Positions 1 through 6,126 of a DNA stretch of 10,481 nucleotides are shown here, in pieces. The stretch's first letter is position 1, and each line of letters starts with the position of its first letter. The notes under the pieces were generated by a model. It was not told where the DNA came from. It saw only the letters and a program-made list of their open reading frames with translations, and made no database searches. This stretch comes from Phycisphaerae bacterium. GTDB taxonomy: Bacteria; Planctomycetota; Phycisphaerae; JAAYCJ01. The stretch lies in assembly GCA_015486815.1 (NCBI GenBank), contig WFQY01000004.1, positions 1 to 10,481 of the forward strand. Reading direction: 5' to 3'. The position numbers and the translations under genes are program-made.

Positions 1-19
1 AGATGTGTATAAGAGACAG
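1..19. other. Nextera transposase mosaic-end adapter (artefact)
   Basis: Bases 1-19 read AGATGTGTATAAGAGACAG, the 19-base Tn5 mosaic end used in Nextera library preparation. It is not genomic. It marks the end of a sequenced fragment left in the assembly and truncates the tadA gene that reads into it. Read from tadA, the adapter stays open and would add a spurious tail of about six residues (A-V-S-Y-T-H) to the protein. Confidence 0.97.
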
Positions 20-380
20 CTTCCAATATGTTATACAGACTTCGGACAGCTCCCGCTTTCGGATCGTCAGCTGCATAAACCACTCTTTCGAGACGAGCAA
101 GGACAATCGCACCGGCACACATAACACAAGGTTCAAGCGTAACGTATAGGGTACAATCGTTAAGCCTCCAATCGCCAATGGCAGCTGCCGCTGACGTAAT
201 TGCAATCATCTCAGCATGTGCAGTAGGGTCGTTTAGCGTTTCACGCTGATTGTATCCCTTAGCGATAATTTTATCATTACGCACAATTACCGCACCGACC
301 GGCACTTCGTCTTCTGCGAAGGCGGTTTCTGCGAGTTTGAGTGCCTGCCGCATAAAATATTCGTCCGATGTATCAAGCAT
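20..380 (-). CDS. tadA: tRNA-specific adenosine deaminase TadA (3' end missing)
   Basis: This is probably TadA, the zinc-dependent deaminase that converts adenosine-34 to inosine in tRNA-Arg(ACG). I translated about 120 residues from the ATG at 380-378. The cytidine/deoxycytidylate deaminase signature is complete: H55-A56-E57 supplies a zinc ligand and the catalytic glutamate, and P84-C85-V-M-C88 supplies the two cysteine ligands. The N-terminal stretch F-M-R-Q-A-L-K-L-A and the E-V-P-V-G-A-V-I-V strand are typical of TadA. Family members are usually about 150-160 residues, so roughly 30-40 C-terminal residues are lost where the contig stops at base 20. The start lies 21 bases after the agmatinase stop in the same direction, so it is probably the last visible gene of the polyamine operon. 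Its ribosome binding site is weak. A related guanine or cytosine deaminase is less likely given the TadA-like N-terminus. Confidence 0.93.
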
Positions 381-401
381 AATTATATTCCGTAAGGTAA
401 G

Positions 402-1271
402 TCATTGTGTAAGCACAATGATTTTAGCTGCCAATTTAGCTGCCAAAAATTCTGTCGTTACCTGCCCGCTGATAGGCAGCACCTCGACAATGTCCGCACC
501 GATAATAGAATAGCTGTTGGCTAATCGACTAAGCAGTTTATTAACATCATACCAATCAAGCCCGCCGGGCTCGGGTGTGCCGACCGCTGGCGCAATTGCA
601 GGGTCGAAACCGTCGATATCTATCGTGATATATACTTTTCTATTCAGCGATAATATCGCTTGATCTATCCAATCGTCAGTTCCCGATGTCCGTATCTGCT
701 CCGCTGTTATGACAGTGTAATTGTTTCGTTTAAGATACGAAAATTCCTCCTGCGAGGTATTTCTTATCCCGACTGAGACGGTCTCAATACCCAATTCGTG
801 AACTCTGCGAATAACGCAGGCGTGCGAAAATTTACTGCCCTGCCATTTATCGCGCATATCCAAATGGGCATCGATATGCAGGACGGAAAATTTTTTGTGT
901 CGTTTTTTTTGAGCCTTGATTAGCCCCTGCGTTATCGAATGCTCACCGCCAAGTGCGATAAGAAATTTTCCGTCGCGGACAATTTTTCTGGCAGCTTTGA
1001 ATATATTATCAATGTTTTTTTCCGGACAGCTAACATCGGGCTCGAGTGGTTCCAACGTAGCGATACCCGGAAGATGAATTTCACGCCCGAGTATCGGGTC
1101 GAATAATTCCACCTGACGCGAAGCATTAATAATCGCAAAAGGTCCCTCACGCGTTCCACTGCGATATGAAGTAGTTGCATCATAGGGAACGGGAAGAATC
1201 GCATATTGCGATTTTGCATAATCGCTGTATTCTTTTTCGAGCCCTAAAAAGTTAAATGGCAGAGTGTCCAT
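402..1271 (-). CDS. speB: Agmatinase (ureohydrolase family)
   Basis: This 289-residue ureohydrolase most likely hydrolyses agmatine to putrescine and urea in the cytoplasm, using a di-manganese centre. The metal-binding motifs are all visible: G-G-E-H-S at 108-112 (H111), D134-A-H136-L-D138, and D218-I-D220-G-F-D-P. The loop G-T-P-E-P-G-G (231-237) follows, as in agmatinases and formiminoglutamases. Most family members have G-G-D-H-S; the E for D is a known variant. Full length is normal for the family. Only 7 bases separate it from the upstream gene. Its likely Shine-Dalgarno GGAG (1282-1285) lies inside that gene's last codons, suggesting translational coupling. The arginine decarboxylase gene two positions upstream makes agmatine, which favours agmatinase over arginase or guanidinobutyrase. 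Motif evidence alone cannot settle the substrate. Confidence 0.92.
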   Translation of the reverse strand: MDTLPFNFLGLEKEYSDYAKSQYAILPVPYDATTSYRSGTREGPFAIINASRQVELFDPILGREIHLPGIATLEPLEPDVSCPEKNIDNIFKAARKIVRDGKFLIALGGEHSITQGLIKAQKKRHKKFSVLHIDAHLDMRDKWQGSKFSHACVIRRVHELGIETVSVGIRNTSQEEFSYLKRNNYTVITAEQIRTSGTDDWIDQAILSLNRKVYITIDIDGFDPAIAPAVGTPEPGGLDWYDVNKLLSRLANSYSIIGADIVEVLPISGQVTTEFLAAKLAAKIIVLTQ

Positions 1272-1278
1272 CGTAAAA

Positions 1279-2430
1279 TTACTCCAGACAATCTTTTGTT
1301 ATTTCCTTCCATTCCTTGATAGCGATCGGATTGTTTTTCGTTGCTTGTGTCATATCTTTCATCAGCTCATCTCGTTTAAGGTAAAGCCTCTTATGCTCGC
1401 GAGGCCGATTTTTGCTAAGCACATATTGACAGATAATTGGAAACGTAATTGAAGCGCACGAATAAACAACCATATGATTGACATCATCGTCCTTGAGTTT
1501 GCCCCAGCTTTTCGCTTCCTGCGGAGTAGCACCGGAAAGCCCACCCCAATGCGGTGAATCAGTGGTAAGCTGAATGAAGTAATCATGCCCACCACTATGC
1601 TTCGGGTCGCGGAGTATCTGCCAGAGCATCGGCTGAGTCTGCATATAAAAGTTCTTAGGCGAACCGCCGCCAACCTCGATAACACCGTTTTTGTCAGCGT
1701 CTCTGACAATAGCTGTCGTCTCCAAGACATCAAGTAACGGGTCGATAAATATCGGTTTGTTCCATATATGGCAGAGCGCTATATTCATAGCTATCGATGA
1801 ATCGCCGGGCGAGCTTGTATATATCGGAACGTCATATTCAGCTGCTGACACCAACAATGATTTTTCCGGATGCGGTGCGATTTTGGATACCGTTTTACCA
1901 AGCTGATAATGCAGCTGAGCGGTTGAAATTTTTTCGGAATCGGAGAAATTCGCAATCGCTTTGAGAATGACCTTATCAGTCGCAGTCAGCGTCTCATCAT
2001 CGTGAATAAATACATCATAGATTCTTGCGATTCGCTCCTCCGCAAGCTCAGCGTCATCGACTTCCGCATTGCCCTGTATCATCGGATAATTGAAAGGTCG
2101 ATGCAAATCGTGATAGAGATTTGCACCTGTGCTTATTATAAAATCGATATATCCTCGCTTGATTAACTCGATGATGGGACCTGACATTCCGATAGGAGTC
2201 ATCGCCCCTGCAAGCGTCAAGGCTATCGTCGCACCCGAATCGATCATCTTCGAAAAGATTTTGGCAGCCTGTGCAAGCCTACGAGCGTTAAAGCCGGAAC
2301 GCAAAAATACATTGTCTATCATATCAGCTAACGATTCGTTGCCTTCAAGCTCAAGGGGCTCGATCATCCTGCCGCAAAATTTATCGCTTATATGATGCGC
2401 AGATGGATTGTTGCTTTTTTCTTTGTCCAT
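1279..2430 (-). CDS. dys: Deoxyhypusine synthase-like protein (probable homospermidine/polyamine enzyme)
   Basis: This 383-residue member of the deoxyhypusine synthase family uses an NAD-dependent aminobutyl-transfer chemistry. The reactive lysine is kept in S-W-G-K311-L, preceded by G-G-L-S-G-A-T-P-Q-E-A, matching the S-G-A-x-P-x-E-A-x-S-W-G-K region of eukaryotic enzymes. Other family segments are T-G-A-N-L-Y-H-D-L-H (101-110), S-P-G-D-S-S-I (207-213) and G-G-G-S-P-K-N-F (254-261). In the last, the H-H found in eukaryotic enzymes is replaced by N-F, which from memory is typical of the bacterial DHS-like clade. Bacteria lack eIF5A, and related bacterial enzymes have been linked to homospermidine formation from putrescine. 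Sitting between arginine decarboxylase and agmatinase, a role downstream of putrescine is the best inference. A close ribosome binding site (AGGGAG, 4-base spacing) supports the ATG at 2430. Confidence 0.88.
   Translation of the reverse strand: MDKEKSNNPSAHHISDKFCGRMIEPLELEGNESLADMIDNVFLRSGFNARRLAQAAKIFSKMIDSGATIALTLAGAMTPIGMSGPIIELIKRGYIDFIISTGANLYHDLHRPFNYPMIQGNAEVDDAELAEERIARIYDVFIHDDETLTATDKVILKAIANFSDSEKISTAQLHYQLGKTVSKIAPHPEKSLLVSAAEYDVPIYTSSPGDSSIAMNIALCHIWNKPIFIDPLLDVLETTAIVRDADKNGVIEVGGGSPKNFYMQTQPMLWQILRDPKHSGGHDYFIQLTTDSPHWGGLSGATPQEAKSWGKLKDDDVNHMVVYSCASITFPIICQYVLSKNRPREHKRLYLKRDELMKDMTQATKNNPIAIKEWKEITKDCLE
1282..1285 (-). promoter_or_regulatory. Shine-Dalgarno of speB embedded in the upstream gene's end
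   Basis: GGAG lies in the final codons of the deoxyhypusine-synthase-like gene, just before its TAA (1281-1279) and 10 bases before the speB ATG (1271-1269). Ribosomes terminating on the upstream gene would pass over this site, so translation of the two genes is probably coupled. Confidence 0.6.
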
Positions 2431-2457
2431 TTTTCTCCCTGATCACGTTATAAGGAA

Positions 2458-3012
2458 TCAGCAGACGAACACAGCTGCTGCCACTACCGTTGTCCACAAA
2501 CCATTTTTATCGCCTTCCGCTGTCTGAACGATTGCCCGCGATTCGACTATCTTTCCGCTCATTCGATAGATTTCGCGTCTGGAATCATAATCGGTATCGG
2601 GGTCAAATTCTATGCCTAACGTAGTCGCCAGCATAGTGGCAGCCATATCTTCGACAAGGTCGGCACACTTGCGCTCGGTAAGCCCATACCCGTGATGCTC
2701 GGAAATATATCCGTAATGTTGTCCTGAAGCCGGCGTTGCCAATCCTATACCCGCACAGGTAAGACGATTAGGCTCGTTTGTTCTCGACTCCGCTAAAACG
2801 ACATATGTTATTTGTCCTGGCTTGAGCATACTTAATCCCCGTTTGCGAGAAATTATTTTACAGCCAGGCGGAAATATCGAGCTAACCTTTACCAGATTAA
2901 GCGGAGCAATACCAGCGTTTCGAAGAGCTACTTCGAATGACTGTAAGCTGTGTTTATGCTTCCCTACACCTTTCGTAAAAAACATATATTGTGGAATAGG
3001 ACCAGCTGACAT
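2458..3012 (-). CDS. pdaD: Pyruvoyl-dependent arginine decarboxylase
   Basis: This 184-residue protein belongs to the PvlArgDC family, which decarboxylates arginine to agmatine. The proenzyme cleaves itself at a Ser-Ser bond and converts the second serine to a pyruvoyl cofactor. The site is visible as K-V-S44-S45-I-F-P-P-G-C, so cleavage would give a beta chain of 44 residues and an alpha chain of about 140. E105 in Y-I-S-E-H-H-G-Y-G probably corresponds to the conserved glutamate that acts as proton donor in the archaeal enzyme. Length fits the family (about 160-195 residues). A GAGGA ribosome binding site 9 bases upstream supports the ATG at 3012. It is the first gene of the polyamine operon, 27 bases ahead of the next gene, and has its own promoter. 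This family replaces the PLP-dependent SpeA; no SpeA is seen in the window. Confidence 0.95.
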   Translation of the reverse strand: MSAGPIPQYMFFTKGVGKHKHSLQSFEVALRNAGIAPLNLVKVSSIFPPGCKIISRKRGLSMLKPGQITYVVLAESRTNEPNRLTCAGIGLATPASGQHYGYISEHHGYGLTERKCADLVEDMAATMLATTLGIEFDPDTDYDSRREIYRMSGKIVESRAIVQTAEGDKNGLWTTVVAAAVFVC

Positions 3013-3057
3013 TGGAATTTATCCTCACAAAAAATCCGAAAATTAACCAAAATGTAA

Positions 3058-3086
3058 ATTATAATAAGATTACTGCATAAGGGCAA
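3058..3086 (-). promoter_or_regulatory. Sigma70-type promoter of the pdaD polyamine operon
   Basis: On the minus strand a -35 box TTGCCC (3086-3081, 4 of 6 to consensus) is followed after exactly 17 bases by a perfect -10 box TATAAT (3063-3058). Transcription would start near 3051, giving a leader of about 40 bases before the pdaD ATG. The promoter sits in the 87-base gap after the CYTH gene, so the polyamine cluster can be transcribed independently of that gene. Confidence 0.7.
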
Positions 3087-3099
3087 GTATAGGAAACTA

Positions 3100-3651
3100 C
3101 TATTTTTGCCTGCTTTGATATTCCATTATCATTTCGAGATACGATTTTGTAATTGCAGGTTCACCAGCAAGGTTTAAGTCTTTAAGGACATTATCGATGG
3201 TTTCTTTATCAGGTCCTTCTATCTCAATGAAGTTTCCTATATCGGTAATGTTATCAACTTCTATCGTACAATTACCGTACCGCCACGAATTTCTTTTTTT
3301 GGTGTATGCGATAAACGGCTTGAGTCCCAACGCTTCGAGTAAACTCTGTATTACGTCGGGCGATTCGATTGCAAGTTCTATTTCCCTTCTGCATTTGTAG
3401 GCATTGTCCTGCCTGCGTCCCTTGAAAGTCAAACGATAACTCGTATGCCCTTCATTTACATCATCTCTTGCGCGAAGACGAAGTGCGGAATCGTTCCTTT
3501 TAAGCTTATTGTCTTCGAAATCGAAAAACATATCGGTTTCCGACCAACAGCCTATAAACTCAGCACCAAGCGATCTTAATCTCGCCTCAACTGCAGACGT
3601 ATCATCGCACGCAATTTTGACTTCCAATTCTATGTGATCTATTTCGTCCAT
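3100..3651 (-). CDS. cyaB: CYTH-domain protein, class IV adenylate cyclase-like (CyaB family)
   Basis: This 183-residue protein has the CYTH fold, a beta-barrel tunnel that binds triphosphates with two metal ions. The defining E8-L-E10-V-K12 motif is at the N-terminus. Further tunnel residues follow: R-L-R (58-60), R73 and K77 in Y-R-L-T-F-K-G, C-R-R-E-I-E (87-92), K-K-R (118-120), E131/D133, and F-I-E-I-E-G (141-146). These match the class IV adenylate cyclase subfamily, and the length is close to the characterised Yersinia enzyme. The product could be cAMP. Other CYTH members are thiamine triphosphatases or inorganic triphosphatases, and many prokaryotic members remain untested, so the cyclase call is tentative. 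An AGGAAA ribosome binding site just upstream supports the ATG at 3651. It lies 87 bases upstream of pdaD on the same strand. No cAMP receptor gene is visible. Confidence 0.8.
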   Translation of the reverse strand: MDEIDHIELEVKIACDDTSAVEARLRSLGAEFIGCWSETDMFFDFEDNKLKRNDSALRLRARDDVNEGHTSYRLTFKGRRQDNAYKCRREIELAIESPDVIQSLLEALGLKPFIAYTKKRNSWRYGNCTIEVDNITDIGNFIEIEGPDKETIDNVLKDLNLAGEPAITKSYLEMIMEYQSRQK

Positions 3652-3743
3652 CTTTCCTGTCTTTTTTCCGGTAAATTTTGCAACATAATCTTATCGAAAA
3701 TAGTTTCCTTGTCCAGATAGTTTTTGTATTTGTTCGATAATAT

Positions 3744-3772
3744 TTTCCATATGAATTGCAGGCAGATATAAT
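3744..3772 (+). promoter_or_regulatory. Promoter of the PEP-CTERM mini-gene
   Basis: A perfect -10 TATAAT (3767-3772) lies 17 bases after TTTCCA (3744-3749, 4 of 6 to the -35 consensus). The predicted start, near 3779, is about 22 bases before the mini-gene ATG and includes its ribosome binding site. The -10 is embedded in a 12-bp palindrome, ATATAATTATAT (3766-3777), so a TATAAT also reads on the minus strand towards the CYTH gene. No good minus-strand -35 was found for that one. Confidence 0.5.
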
Positions 3773-3801
3773 TATATAGAATGTGCGCAATAGGGAATAT
3801 T

Positions 3802-3894
3802 ATGAATTACGCACCGGAGCCAGCAACGATATTATTTTTCGTTGTGATAATCGTGATGATTACCCTGACGGGCAGAAGACGCAAAAGGAAATAG
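3802..3894 (+). CDS. 30-residue PEP-CTERM-like mini-protein
   Basis: This short ORF encodes 30 residues that consist almost wholly of a PEP-CTERM sorting signal. Residues 4-9 are A-P-E-P-A-T, followed by a hydrophobic helix (10-24) and a basic end R-R-R-K-R-K (25-30). In exosortase/PEP-CTERM systems this tripartite tail sits at the C-terminus of long exported proteins and is recognised by a membrane exosortase. Here there is no signal peptide and no passenger domain. AGGGA (3792-3796), 5 bases before the ATG, and the TATAAT promoter upstream argue for a genuine gene. An in-frame ATG at 3781 would add seven residues but lies at the predicted transcription start. An in-frame stop at 3769-3771 closes the frame upstream. 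The gene is convergent with the thioredoxin gene, 8 bases away. It could instead be the surviving tail of a decayed PEP-CTERM protein, or a small membrane peptide that resembles the signal by chance. Confidence 0.5.
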   Translation: MNYAPEPATILFFVVIIVMITLTGRRRKRK

Positions 3895-3902
3895 CGTATC
3901 GA

Positions 3903-5129
3903 TTATTTTACCTTTCCGCCAGCTATCATCTTCTCGATAATTCCCGAAAATTCCTGCTCGCCACGCGGATTGTATCCCTGATGAGCTTCTAAGATTTTAC
4001 CATTGGCATCTACAATCAGCATAGTGGGAATGGAACTAACCTTCATAGGCGGAGCAAATTTTTGCGCACTATCGTTTAAGATTGGAAATGTCAGTTTATG
4101 CTTTTTTGCAAACGCTATTGCTTGTTTAATACTTGCTTTCCTATCGAGATTGATACCTATTACCTGAAATCCTTTACCCTTATACTCTGCATATAACTTC
4201 TGCAATTCCGGAAGTTCCATTCTACAAGGCGGACACCAACTCGCCCAAAATGTGATGAAAGTAACTTTTTTACCAAGCAACGATTTGACGGCAACGTCTT
4301 TGCCACTTCGCAAATCAGGCAACGATACATCGGGAATAACCTTTCCCTCCATAGGATAGCCGAACCATCGAGTAAATGAAAATCTGTCAACCTTCCTCGC
4401 TCCCGCTGGCGGTGCGACTTTGAATTCCGATTTATCAATAGGTGCATTTATTTTCACCTTTTTATATGTTATTGTAAGATTCCACCTGCCAGCTTCGGGA
4501 GTAATCGGTGTAACGGTGATTTTATGAACAAGATGCGTAGAAGTATCAATTAGCATTTGTTTACTCACGCTATTCTTGATGTACTTTATTTTCCAGTAAG
4601 TTTTGCCATCTATCTTCACCTTGCCTTCATAGCTAAGATGTTTGGCATCCTTCATAAAAGCTTCATAGGGTTTGTCCGAAAAAATAGCATTAACGATAGA
4701 TGATAAACCACCTATCATTATCATATTCGATATATCTTTCGCAGACAGTTTTGCCGGTGCCGGTTTGACAATATATTGTTGCAGAGGGACCAGATAAGCC
4801 TGTATATATTTTCCGTCCGATGTCAGGACAAAGCTAACCCATTGAAAAAATATTTTATTAGGTTTCTCGACCATCAGCCGAGTAACTCTCTTTTGTGTCC
4901 TGCGAGTTTCCGCTCGGGTAGTTGCGGTAATAGCTAACTCTGCTTCGTGTTGGTAGGTTTTACAGTTGTGATATATCGCAAACGTTTCTTTGAGGATTTG
5001 CTCAGCCTTGGCAGCTTTTGCGTTAGCCGCTTTCGACGATGTAGGCAATGCCTTGCCCGCTCGTACACTCAAAGGAGCAATCAGCATACAAAATGCGCAA
5101 AAAATATTTAACTTCACAATTCGTTTCAT
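3903..5129 (-). CDS. Exported LolA/DUF2092-like domain fused to a TlpA/ResA-type thioredoxin
   Basis: The 408-residue product starts with a signal peptide (K-R at 2-3, hydrophobic core about 8-20, likely cleavage after S-V-R-A at 24). Residues about 40-245 resemble the LolA-like/DUF2092 beta-sheet fold: S-D-G-K-Y-I-Q-A-Y at 104-112, and Y-W-K-I-K-Y-I-K and Q-M-L-I-D-T-S-T-H-L-V-H-K-I strands at 178-204. Residues about 262-400 form a thioredoxin domain with W-A-S-W-C299-P-P-C302 and the cis-proline loop S-S-I-P368-T. TlpA/ResA proteins reduce disulfides in periplasmic substrates such as apocytochromes. The LolA-like half may bind a lipid, lipoprotein or partner protein. Similar fusions seem common in planctomycetes (from memory). 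AAAGGAA 7 bases upstream supports the start. It follows parB by 36 bases, probably co-transcribed, though no functional link is evident. Confidence 0.88.
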   Translation of the reverse strand: MKRIVKLNIFCAFCMLIAPLSVRAGKALPTSSKAANAKAAKAEQILKETFAIYHNCKTYQHEAELAITATTRAETRRTQKRVTRLMVEKPNKIFFQWVSFVLTSDGKYIQAYLVPLQQYIVKPAPAKLSAKDISNMIMIGGLSSIVNAIFSDKPYEAFMKDAKHLSYEGKVKIDGKTYWKIKYIKNSVSKQMLIDTSTHLVHKITVTPITPEAGRWNLTITYKKVKINAPIDKSEFKVAPPAGARKVDRFSFTRWFGYPMEGKVIPDVSLPDLRSGKDVAVKSLLGKKVTFITFWASWCPPCRMELPELQKLYAEYKGKGFQVIGINLDRKASIKQAIAFAKKHKLTFPILNDSAQKFAPPMKVSSIPTMLIVDANGKILEAHQGYNPRGEQEFSGIIEKMIAGGKVK

Positions 5130-5165
5130 TATAAATTCCTTTCCATAAAAATATTCTCAATTTTT

Positions 5166-6101
5166 CTATAATTCTTCTCTTTCCGAGCCACAGATATGCT
5201 CGAGAATTCTATCAAAATCATCGAGCGAATAATATTCGATAACCACTTTCCCCGAATCTTTTTTTCGAGAAGGCAGGATTTGCACTTTCGTGCTTAATGC
5301 ACGAGTCATTTGTTGTTCGAGGTCGAGGATATTCGGATTTTTTTCCACTGCTTTTTTCGTGGTTTTAGGCGATTTACTGTGAGCTACTATCTGCTCTGTC
5401 TGTCTGACGGAAAGCCCCTGTTGAACCACGCGAAAGGCGAGTTTTATTTGCTCCTCGCTATTTTCGAGACCCGCTATCGCACGCGCATGTCCCATCGAAA
5501 GTCTGTTTGCACGGAGCAGCTCGATTATCTGCTCGGGCAGAGAAAGCAATCGAAGATAGTTTGTAACTGTCGTTCTGTCCTGCCCCAACCGTTCAGCGAT
5601 TCCCTCGGTCGTCAGATTAAATGTATCCTGATACTTTTTATATGCCAACGCCCTATCGACACAATTCAAATCTTCGCGATGAATATTTTCCACCAACGCT
5701 ATTTCGATAAGTTCTTGCTCGGTTGCGTCCCTAATAACCGCTGGTATCGCATTGATGTTTAGTTTACGAGCTGCTTCAAGTCGGCGTTGACCTGCGATAA
5801 GCTGATAACGACCCTCTCGCAATCTAACTACGATTGGCTGAATTACACCGTATTGGCGAATCGATTCAACGAGTTTTTCCAGTTCCTCTTCGCTTACCCG
5901 AGTTCGCGGCTGATATGGATTCGGATCTACTCTGTTTATAGGTATAAGTCTGGTAGCGGTTTCCGTCTTATGATGTTCCGAAGTCTCTATTGATTGACCG
6001 ACCGAACTTTCTCCGTGCTGAGGGGTATCTTCCGTATGCACCGCAGCTTCACCTAACAGAGAGGCTAATCCTCGACCGAGACGTGGTTTATCCTTATTCA
6101 T
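5166..6101 (-). CDS. parB: Chromosome-partitioning protein ParB (Spo0J family)
   Basis: This 311-residue protein is a chromosomal-type ParB, the DNA clamp that loads at parS near the origin, hydrolyses CTP and works with the ParA ATPase and SMC. The N-terminal R-L-G-R-G-L-A-S-L-L-G (7-17) is the ParA-stimulating motif. A polar linker (about 20-50) leads into the nuclease-like N domain: N-P-Y-Q-P-R (61-66), then box motif G104-Q-R-R107, and E138-N-I-H-R-E-D-L-N146. A helix-turn-helix lies near 163-185, and the C-terminal dimerisation domain covers about 255-308. In most family members the nucleotide-binding motif is G-E-R-R; here it is G-Q-R-R. No ParA gene flanks it: the upstream gene, 25 bases away, is the coiled-coil protein. 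The start has no clear Shine-Dalgarno sequence, so translation may depend on coupling to the upstream gene. No parS palindrome was found. Confidence 0.95.
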   Translation of the reverse strand: MNKDKPRLGRGLASLLGEAAVHTEDTPQHGESSVGQSIETSEHHKTETATRLIPINRVDPNPYQPRTRVSEEELEKLVESIRQYGVIQPIVVRLREGRYQLIAGQRRLEAARKLNINAIPAVIRDATEQELIEIALVENIHREDLNCVDRALAYKKYQDTFNLTTEGIAERLGQDRTTVTNYLRLLSLPEQIIELLRANRLSMGHARAIAGLENSEEQIKLAFRVVQQGLSVRQTEQIVAHSKSPKTTKKAVEKNPNILDLEQQMTRALSTKVQILPSRKKDSGKVVIEYYSLDDFDRILEHICGSEREEL

Positions 6102-6126
6102 AAGTAATTTCGAATCGATAATAAAT

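Noticed and set aside
3691..3750. A 19-codon minus-strand ORF in the CYTH gene leader, from ATG 3750 to TAA 3691
   Set aside because: It has no ribosome binding site and no recognisable composition, and it depends on a weak minus-strand promoter. Chance is the simpler explanation.
3602..3790. A 62-residue minus-strand frame overlapping the start of the CYTH gene
   Set aside because: It overlaps the CYTH coding start in another frame and has no domain character or ribosome binding site.
3824..3844. CAACGA and TCGTTG arms forming a 6-bp hairpin, considered as a terminator
   Set aside because: It lies inside the mini-gene, is short and AT-rich, and no T-run follows on either strand.
3783..3992. 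A 69-residue plus-strand frame across the gap 3783-3902 and into the thioredoxin gene end
   Set aside because: It runs into the well-supported thioredoxin coding sequence on the other strand. The real plus-strand signal is the neighbouring frame with the PEP-CTERM pattern.
5310..5762. A 150-residue plus-strand frame inside parB
   Set aside because: It is antisense to a gene with clear ParB motifs and shows no family features; it is a shadow frame.
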